NCBI GenBank assembly: GCA_932294295.1
Contig: OW028582.1
Location: forward strand, 4,025,515 to 4,089,514
Reading direction: 5' to 3'
Origin: Alitta virens
Lineage: Eukaryota > Annelida > Polychaeta > Phyllodocida > Nereididae
DNA: 64,000 bases
Made by a program: the position numbers and the translations under genes. The notes below the pieces were generated by a model, which saw only the letters and a program-made list of their open reading frames with translations, made no database searches and was not told the DNA's origin. Of this stretch, positions 48,340 to 57,600 are shown piece after piece (position 1 is the stretch's first letter; each line of letters starts with the position of its first letter).

Positions 48340-48712
48340 TTCTCTTCTTTCTTTCTTTCTTTTTTTTCTTCTCTTCTTTCTTTCTTTCTTTTTTTTCTTC
48401 TCTTCTTTCTTTCTTTCTTTTTTTTCTTCTCTTCTTTCTTTCTTTCTTTTTTTTCTTCTCTTCTTTCTTTCTTTCTTTTTTTTCTTCTCTTCTTTCTTTC
48501 TTTCTTTTTTTTCTTCTCTTCTTTCTTTCTTTCTTTTTTTTCTTCTCTTCTTTCTTTCTTTCTTTTTTTTCTTCTCTTCTTTCTTTCTTTCTTTTTTTTC
48601 TTCTCTTCTTTCTTTCTTTCTTTTTTTTCTTCTCTTCTTTCTTTCTTTCTTTTTTTTCTTCTCTTCTTTCTTTCTTTCTTTTTTTTCTTCTCTTCTTTCT
48701 TTCTTTCTTCCT
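48340..48712. repeat. Homogeneous 29-bp polypyrimidine minisatellite
   Basis: About 12 almost identical units of T8 + 'cttctcttc' + 'tttctttctttc'. All bases are pyrimidines on the plus strand. Copy A has only a short irregular C/T tract at the same place (39160-39310). Confidence 0.95.
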
Positions 48713-49854
48713 CTTTTTACAGGAAACCACAGGAAACCACTTCATCAAATACCTCATAAATAATTTATTTAGATATTTCTGTAATATATTGTTTAATGCA
48801 CAATTTCTGTCAAAATGTGCATGTTCCTTTGATTATTGCATTCCTGGTGTGATTAATTTTCTGGCAGGTGCAATGGCCGCATTTTAATCAGGGTATTTTC
48901 CTGAGAGGATTGTCTTCCAATTGTGGTCATTCTGATAGACAATGTTCTAAGTGATGAATCTGTTCAAAGCTGTTCTTCCATGCATGTGTGTACTTGGTTT
49001 TTGCTCAGGCAATTTTAAGACCCCACCCATGGAGTAAATGTAGCCAAGCAAGCATGACCCTTATTGCATCCGAGTTAGCAGTATGAGGGCCATGCAGCTG
49101 TCTTTATATTGTTTCATGGGATTATATGTCCACGTGGTTTTGCAGCCTTCCTACCTACCTCAATAAATTTTATACTGAAAAATAATGAGTGCACACACTA
49201 TTACTAATCTTGGAATGCTGTTTTTTTTTTCACAATCACCATTTTCGAGCAGTGAATCAGTAATTTCAACTTCTGCTTAATTAAATGTTTAATGTTATCA
49301 CTGAATGACTTAGTCATCACCGATAAAACCGAATTATTTTCAATGATGTGAAATGGTGATATTTGGCACTGATGCGTGTACACTGTTCAGACAATATTAA
49401 TTTATTCAATTTGTTGCAAAATACTTTATAATCTCATCATTACGTCTGCCTGCAGTTGGTGAAATAAGCCGGATAGAGAGTGCAAAAATTAGAACGACCA
49501 GCCCCAATAAATATGATACATAACATTAATTCCTAAAAATACACCACTTTCCATAAAGGTGGCGTATGGTATTATAATGAGCACTGCTAAAATGCTTGTG
49601 TTAAAAATCGAAACTAAACTTCACAAACATTTCAATTATGCTTTATTAAATATAATGAACTAATGAAAAAAAAACAATGATTGAACGTCAAGGAAATTTT
49701 GAATGATATAACAGCATGTGCTGTACATAAATGCATATCAATACCCAAATATCTACACAAAGTACAAAAAAATCAATACCCTAAATTATGATTCATTTCA
49801 GATTTAAGAAATGGAAATATTTGGCATACATGTTTGAAAATACAGTGGAGATTG

Positions 49855-50250
49855 ACTGATTGATTGATTGCTGGATTGATTGATTGACTGATTGAATGAT
49901 TGGTTGGTTGATTGACTGGTTGATTGATTGATTGGTTGCTTGATAATTTATGGGTGGATTGATTGATTGATTGGTGGATTGATCGATTGATTAATTGATG
50001 GACCTATTGGTGGATTGATTGATTGATAGATTGACATATATGTTTGAAAATACAGTGTTGATTGATTGAATGATTGATTGTTTGGTTAATTGATTGGTGG
50101 ATTGATAGTTAATTAAGGGATTGGTTGATTGATTATTGGATGGATTGATTGATTGATTGGTTGATTGACTGGTTGATTTATTGTTGATTGATGGATTAAT
50201 TGATTGGTAGATTGATTGATTGATTGATGGGTTGATTAATTGATTGACGC
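49855..50250. repeat. (GATT)n array
   Basis: About 400 bp of imperfect 'gattgatt/ggttgatt' repeats, with 'catatatgtttgaaaatacagtg' appearing both before (about 49827) and inside (about 50036), so a larger segment was duplicated too. Confidence 0.9.
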
Positions 50251-50724
50251 TATGTGTATGGTCATATATACAGATGAGACCTTGCACACATTTAGATATA
50301 AATAAGTACCTTAAGAAAACAACACAAAATGTCATAGATGTCAACTTTCAGAATTGTTAGGTTTGTGTAATATTACTGTTTGATATGATTCATTGCATCT
50401 TTCTTCAAGAATTACAGCATTTCACTGGAATATCTGAAATTTTTATTAAAAAAATACTCAATATCATGCGATGCATTTTAGAAATAGGAAGTTACAATTG
50501 TTAAATAAGATAAAATCACTCACCTTTAAAGGCGTTCATGCAGAAATAACAATGATAGTGATAATGCTATCAGAGTGAAAAACGAAGATCTAGGAGAAAT
50601 TGCTGAATTGTCAGAATAGGTCTCTGAAAATATTTTAAATGAATGAGTAGTTGTATCAAATATTTTTGGTTGGATTTGTCTCTTTTTTAAATGTCAATGG
50701 TAATAATTTTAGTTGAGTTTTGTG

Positions 50725-51285
50725 TCTGCTATCCTCGATACTAAATTCTGCTTACATTACAAGCTTGAGTCTTTCTCAACTACCTGGGGAGTATACACCC
50801 AGTGTGCAGACATTACAGCACTCCTTTTGTCAAGCACTCTACAATAGTGGATTTTTACGAAAGGTTCTCTACATTTCCACCAGGTGGCTATGACAGTATA
50901 CTGCAATTCTATTGGCTGAAAAAGTTACCGCCCTTGGCTGTGATTGGCTGAAGTGCATCCAAGCAGCAGTATTTTTAGTGCATTTTAATGTATATTTGAC
51001 ATCTTATCGTTCAATTGATTTAGGTCATTTCCCTGAGAAAATTTTATTTTTGGAATCAGTTAGCTATGATCTACTATGTCTGAAAAGCAAAATGAGTAAT
51101 AAGAGGAGAAGAAAGACTTATGTCTTGCTGAATTCAGGGCTGCTCAGTGAAAAAACTCTATTGCCATCACTGCCTATAGCCAAGTACCCATCTACACCTG
51201 GGTGGAGGGGAGCATTGGTTTAAATTCTGCTCAGTTCTTCCATGCTGTGGCTGGGTTTAAACCCAAGACTTTGCACAGGAGTGTA
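50725..51285 (-). mobile_element. SINE-3 split by another repeat
   Basis: The outer parts match the intact copy at 55055-55325 ('ggagtatacacc.agtgtgca', 'gtcaagcactctacaat', 'actgcctatagccaagtacc', 'gtggctgggttt'). An insert of about 315 bp lies between 50848 and 51163. Confidence 0.7.
50848..51163 (+). mobile_element. Repeat F inserted in SINE-3
   Basis: It matches 62608-62930: 'ttctattggctgaaaaagtt', 'gctgtgattggctgaag', 'gcattttaatgtatatttga' and 'aagacttatgtc.tgctgaa'. The ends 'caatagtggattttt' and 'aaaaaactctattg' form a rough inverted repeat. It carries two ATTGG (inverted CCAAT) boxes and a short ORF shared with its sister copy. Confidence 0.6.
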
Positions 51286-51564
51286 TCATACTGCATGATA
51301 AATGGTCATAATGATGGCTAGAAGGCAAAAATTAATCCAGGAAAGACAGGAAAATTTATAATAGGTGATCCAGAGAAGTTTTTTTTTTTTTCAATGAAAG
51401 AAAGTTGGCGCTTGACTAAATCCTAACATTTCTGTCAATTTTGTTTTTATACTAAATATGTAAAAAAAAATTTATGAAAATATTGAAAAACCAGCGGACA
51501 TTAATTTTCAATCCTATAGCACACCTCAATACTAAAATGATATTAATAAAATTATGCAACATCA

Positions 51565-51672
51565 TTATATTATACCTAAAGTTCTGCAAGGGTTGTCAAC
51601 ATCATCCAGATCATTGACTGGGATCCAATCATTAAAGGGTAGAACTCCTTCCGTTGCCATCTTGTCCCTGAC
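51565..51672 (-). CDS. Dipeptidase exon 9 (last exon seen)
   Basis: Acceptor 'attttcacag'. Codes [20 protein letters not shown] through [10 protein letters not shown] and a TAA at 51565-51567. C411 matches the Cys in the SCRT motif near the C-terminus of human DPEP1, known for a dimer disulfide. A weaker donor 'ttag|gtataa' just before the stop leaves open a tenth exon that could encode a GPI signal. Confidence 0.8.
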   Translation of the reverse strand, partial: VRDKMATEGVLPFNDWIPVNDLDDVDNPCRTLGII

Positions 51673-54600
51673 CTGTGAAAATAAAGGAAATTGATTTATT
51701 GTCACATTTTCTCAGTGTTAATTTTAGTGCCTGCATCTTCCACTAGGTGTTGCACGATCTCTGTTACTGTACGCCATCTGGTGTTGAATGCTTCTGTGAT
51801 TATTCACAGCAGATTTAGAGATTTATTTACCTATGCAGCAGACGTGAGATGTGAGACGGATTATTTAACCTTACATGTTTAGTAAGGAGTATATCTTTCG
51901 CTATTGACACTCGTCCTACATGACATGCTTTCTGTTGCTTCGAAGCTTGCTTAGATATGGAGAAAACTCCCTTATTCATAGGTACAGACTTGCTAGCCAT
52001 ACTTATATATCATACCAGAGCCAGACGTTAATGATACGTTAAAATGTCGTACAAAATGGATAGAGCTGTTCACAACAATTGAAATCCCAACTTGCCGACT
52101 GATGAAAACACTTCTGGGAGAGAAATAACCAGAATTTTGCTATATCCTCCTTTGTAATTTCTGCTCCTTCTCTGTGACCATAGTATATTGCCATGATGAT
52201 GACAAAATGACAAAAAAATTATCATTGCAAAAATAGGAAACGAAGTTAATTTGTCCAGAGAGTCGTTTTTGTGGATTAGAAAGATGGGGTTTGACTTTTT
52301 GGTAACATTTATATCTATTTTGTGCTTCTCCATGACATTTAGGTATTTAAATTGTGCAATTTTCACAACAAATGACCCCCCTTATTGTGTTCCTTTTGTT
52401 GATTCACTGAAGTATTTCTGTGGGCCCAAAAAAGTGAATTGATAATTTTATTGGTTTGTGTGTTGGATTTTATCCTGCAGTGACATATCATTACACAGCA
52501 TTATTTTGCAGCTGTCTACATTTTTGACACATTGTTGTCTGATATTTTCACATTGCATAATGCTGTCTCTATTTTGATGCATTGTTCTCTTTTGTTTTAG
52601 ACATATTGCTGTTTACTTGTTGCTGTCCATATTGTTGTCTCTATCTTGACACATTGTCTTCTTTATTTAGAATATTGCTGTCTATATTTTGACTTGCTTC
52701 TGTCTGTTATTTGAACAAACAGTGTATTTCTACAGACTATATATTGAGACTTTTTGCTATAGATTTGTATTTTTATGTTGTGACATGTAATATTTGACAT
52801 ACTACTGTCTATGTTTTAACTATTCTTTAATCATTTAAATAAATCTTCAATCAATTAAATACAAAGTAATTTTCTATCATCTTTATTACCAATTTGTGGC
52901 TGTAATTACTCACCTGTTCAACATCTGTGAACACTCTAACCAGATTTTCTCCGGCCAATTTCTTGCGGTTTTCTTCAGTCCACCCTCTCATCACCAATTC
53001 AGCAAAGAGGTTCGGGTAGCCACTCACATCCTCCAGACCTTCTGGTACCCTGTCAAATAAACAAATATTTTCCTCAATTACACAACTGATGCATTGCTGC
53101 TTGTACCCAGATAACATGCTAGATCGGCTATACACCGGCGAGACGTCAGATGACGATGGACAATGTTGAAGCGATGCAGTCTCGATGCTGTATCAATAAT
53201 GGATTTTTTTTAAAGTTCATAGATATTGGTGATGCATGCAATTCTTAATATCAATTTCTTAGTTTCTGCGTTAAGTTGAAATGGGCAAACTCACCCTGTC
53301 ATTCCATCAAAATCACCTCCAATGCCCACATGGTCGTGTCCTGCCTGATCAACAATGTGTTCAATGTGATCTGAAAGTTTGAACCAACAAGTATTAAATT
53401 ACCAACATGTTCGGATAGGTTGATAGATAGAAAGGTATATGAGCAGACATACACAGACAGATAGATAATGGTAGATATCTAGAGAGATAGGTTGGGAAAT
53501 GGATGGATAGGACAGATGGGTAGAGAGACAGAGATAGATTGAAATACACAACTGAAGCTTGATGATTGAATTTACCAACACAGAAAATCTCCAAATCGTA
53601 AATTTCCAGATATAGCTCATTTACTGTACACATGATTCTATCTCTGATCTGATTCACTTACAGTGTCTCTGACGTTATTATGCAAACATTTTTTTATGAA
53701 TATCTTCTGAGTGGACTGTCAAAATCATTCAATAATAATACATATCAAATACATGACAGTGAGAAATCACTCTGCAAGTATGCAGTCATTTTTGGCTCTT
53801 AAAAGGTATTTTACAAGCAAATATGTGAAAAATGCCTGTCTGGTGTTATTATGCAAGGTATGTTTTATTGCCTAAGTAGCCAATTTTCGCTATTTTCGGC
53901 AATAAATCATAGTTTGCATAATAATATTCACAATAATCATAATATTTGCATAATAACGTCCGACACAATATATGAAGAAAATGACTACTGTATTTTGATC
54001 CGAGTCAATTATTGACTAAGCTTTCGAACAGCCTTATTGCTATAAATTTTGAGGATAATATAAAATATGTTTTCAAGGCATAAATTACTAACTCAGCTAT
54101 GTGCAAAAAATATTATAATTCTTTTGTTCTTAGAATCCATCTCAAGTGCAAACTTTTCTAGCGTTATAAGTGCTTAAGCCGATATCGATCCCTCCGTTAG
54201 CATCGGGATATAACCGACAAAAATGTTAGTTCACTCCCTTCTACTCGGGATATAACTACTACACAATGACGTACCTGCCACGAGGGAGACATTGAGTGCC
54301 TTATTTTCACTCGGGGGACACTGGAGGAAACTCCCAACAAATGTCACCATGACAATTCCTTTGTTTTCCCTGACTTTTTCCAACACGTCATCCTGGACAT
54401 TTCGGTGGTGTTGACACAACGACCAGGCGTTCGAATGGGAGAAGATGATTGGCGCCCTGGTCGCTTCCAAAGTGTCCAACATGGTTGGCTTGGAAACGTG
54501 TGATATGTCAATTAACATTCCTATTCTGTTCATCTCCTTGATAAGAAGCTGAAATAGGTACAGTTAGTTAGAGTAAATATGGTTGATTATAGACAGCTGT

Positions 54601-57600
54601 AGCCACCTATTCCTGGCTGAAGCGCTATAACTGGCTAAAGTCAGCCACTTCTGTCTACTCCTAGATTATCAGCTCATGCCCACCACCACTGAAAGAATAT
54701 AAACATTGGTAATGTGAAAAATGTATCTAAGATATCATGATTATGTATGTGTCACAGACATGCATTTTTCAACAAGAAATTACAAATATGCTGAACTCTC
54801 TACTGCATGTACTTTTACATCCGGCTTTGAGTAGCCAGCTTTAGCCAGACAGTTTCGTTAAGTGGCAGGTAGCATTGTACTGCAGAAGTTGCATAGCTTC
54901 TTCTTGGTTCAATTTGACAGGCTGTTTTTAATGGAACTGTAGGTGGATAGACAGATAGAGAGATGCACAGAGAGACAGATAGGTAGAGAGACAAATAGAC
55001 AGAGAGATAGATAGATTTGATTGATTAATAGGTGAAATTGTTTTAATGTAATTGGGTCTCATGTCTGTCCACATTACAATTCTAGCTTGAGCCTTTCTGA
55101 AATCCCCGGAGAGTATACACCTAGTGTGCAGCCACTACAGCACTCCTTTGGTCAAGCACTCTACAATTGCTATTACTGCCTATAGCCAAGTACCCATTTA
55201 TACCGGGGTGGAGTGAAGCAGTGGTTTAAGGAAGATCTGCACAGTTCCTCCATGCCGTGGCTGGGTTTGAACTCGCCACCAAGTGTGTATGATTCCAACA
55301 CCTTTACCACTGGACAACAGTACCCATGATATAGATTTAATTTATCACAAAGAACAGCTACACCTACAGAAGCAGACATAATGATGAAATGATAAAATTG
55401 ATACCTTGCCCCAATCAGTGAGGCCGTCGTGGGTGGGGTCTCCATCTTTGTCATCTTCGGGTGAAGCGTCTGCCCTGAAAATATGAATAGGATGTATTTT
55501 CATGATATAACATATATATTTATGGTTTGGGCAATACAATCAAAAATTTTTCTTATTTTCCACTCAGCTACTGTGAGCCAATCAAAATATGAGCTATGGC
55601 GGACGGTACAGTGTGTCGTCCAACATAGTTTGGGATTCAGAAAATAATAATATAATTATAGTTCATGTTAAGACTCCTCACAATCCACTATTGCTAAAAT
55701 TATCTAAGCTCCATTCTCTTACCATGGAGTGGTGCATGAGTGTGTCAGGGTCATATATCTGACTCCTAGATCATAAAACATCCGCAAGGCGGCGAGACTG
55801 CTGTCAATTTGGTGACCCCCTTCAATGCCCATCAGGCCTCCTATCTTGCTTGCATTATGAGCATCTACAATACCTGAAAGTTGAAAATTGCACAATTTAA
55901 AAAATACATAGAAACCTCTAAAAACATATACAAAAAATGTCACTGTGATATGTTCTTTCAAGTATTTGAACATCCTTTTGTTGACGAATATGCAATAAAT
56001 TGTAGTTTTTTTATTCCGGTGGTATTGACAATTCAGCCTTATCCTTAAAAGGCTCAGCCGTACGCTGGAATATTATGAGCCAGGGAGCAGTGAAAATTGC
56101 AGCTGAATAATATTCATGAGCTGATCACCTGATATGGGTATGAGACATATTTACATAGGTGGAACAGGCTGGCATTTCACAATAATCTGATGATAAAATA
56201 TGCAAATTGTATATTTTATTACGTTGAAGAGATGTCTATGGGTGTTATAATTGCATTATATCACGAAGAATACTGGATATAAGTGAGAGAAAATGATACA
56301 TTAGTACTGGAGGTAACCTGCCTCCCCTAAGATGGATGAGTCTAATGTTGGGTGTGGGAATTCGGTAGTTCGTAAGGGGTTTGGGAGTTGTGACGCAGAA
56401 AAATATTCTGTGTATAGATCTAATTGTACAGGAGAACTTATTTCCAAAGACCCTTACAACTGACAGAAGTAACTTCTGGGCAAGTACATTATTTACTAAT
56501 AGAAAACAGGAGTTGCCATGTTGATAACATTGCTGATACTGTAGATAATAACATGCTGTTGTGATAGATTATAGAATATCTTCTGAGTGGACTGTCATTA
56601 TCATTCCCTATTGCAATGAAACGTCGTTGTCACTAAAGGGGGTTTCACACATAGCCGGATCAAACGCCGGAGCGTCACGGAGGTCAACTCCGGAATACTC
56701 CCGCATACTCCGGGGAAAGCCGTATAGACATCGTGTTCATGTCCGGGATTGTCCGTCATTGTCCGTCATTGTCCGGGGCGCTCCGGGAGCACCTTGGGAC
56801 TCCGGGGGAAAAAATTAAACATGTTTAATTTTTCATGCCGGAGTTCCCGGAGTAATTTAATCCGTGTAGATCCGTGTAGATCCGTGTAGATCCGTGTAGA
56901 TCCGTGTAGACCCGTGTAGACGCCCAGTAGACTCCGCCGATCTCCGTATTGACTCCGGCATGTCTCCGGCTACATCCGGCGTCAACCGGGCATGAATATT
57001 TCGCCGCCATTAACGCCGGAGAGTACAAGGAGCCACAACGGATCCACACGAATGAACACGGTGTAAAGACCGGTGATATCCGCGAAGGCACCGTGAAAAT
57101 CCGGTTCACTCCTCACTCTAAACGGGACAGTCGTGTTAGCGCCGTGTTGCTTCTTGTTGAGACCGTATTGATATCGTGTACACATCGCCAAACATTTATT
57201 TTTTGTTGACATTTAACAGCTCTTTGATCCCGGAACCCCCCGGAGGTAATAAAATGTTACTCCGGGACGCTCCGGCGTTTGATCCGGCTATGTGTGAAAC
57301 CCCCTTAAGGGAACATTCTATTTTTAGAAACAATTTGTCATCCATAAATATAATCTTAACAACAAAATATCGTTTAATTAAAGTGTTCACAGGAATAAAT
57401 CCTTTTTTTGCTATTTTGTATGTAAATGTAAAAGTATCTTTATTTTAATTTTACATGTAATTGTAAAAGTTATCTATTTTGTTTGCTTTATGTGGTCATT
57501 ACTCAGAAACATATGTGTTCAACATGTGTATTTTAGTCTACAAGACCAATTTTAGTGGATTACACAACCTTTTATGGTGTCATGGTTGCATTAACTGTAG

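Larger units (their letters stand above)
41227..49445 (+). repeat. Segmental duplication, copy B (interrupted)
   Basis: Direct copy of 34078-39860. It matches up to about 44460, is then replaced by about 2.6 kb of other DNA (foldback element 44465-45846, then 45850-47116), and resumes near 47120. It also carries the expanded 29-bp array at 48340-48712 and a fuller copy of repeat D (49045-49445). Confidence 0.8.

Noticed and set aside
48229..48759. 176-codon plus and 154-codon minus open frames over the polypyrimidine array
   Set aside because: Pure products of a stop-free 29-bp repeat (Phe/Ser/Leu on one strand, Lys/Glu/Arg on the other).
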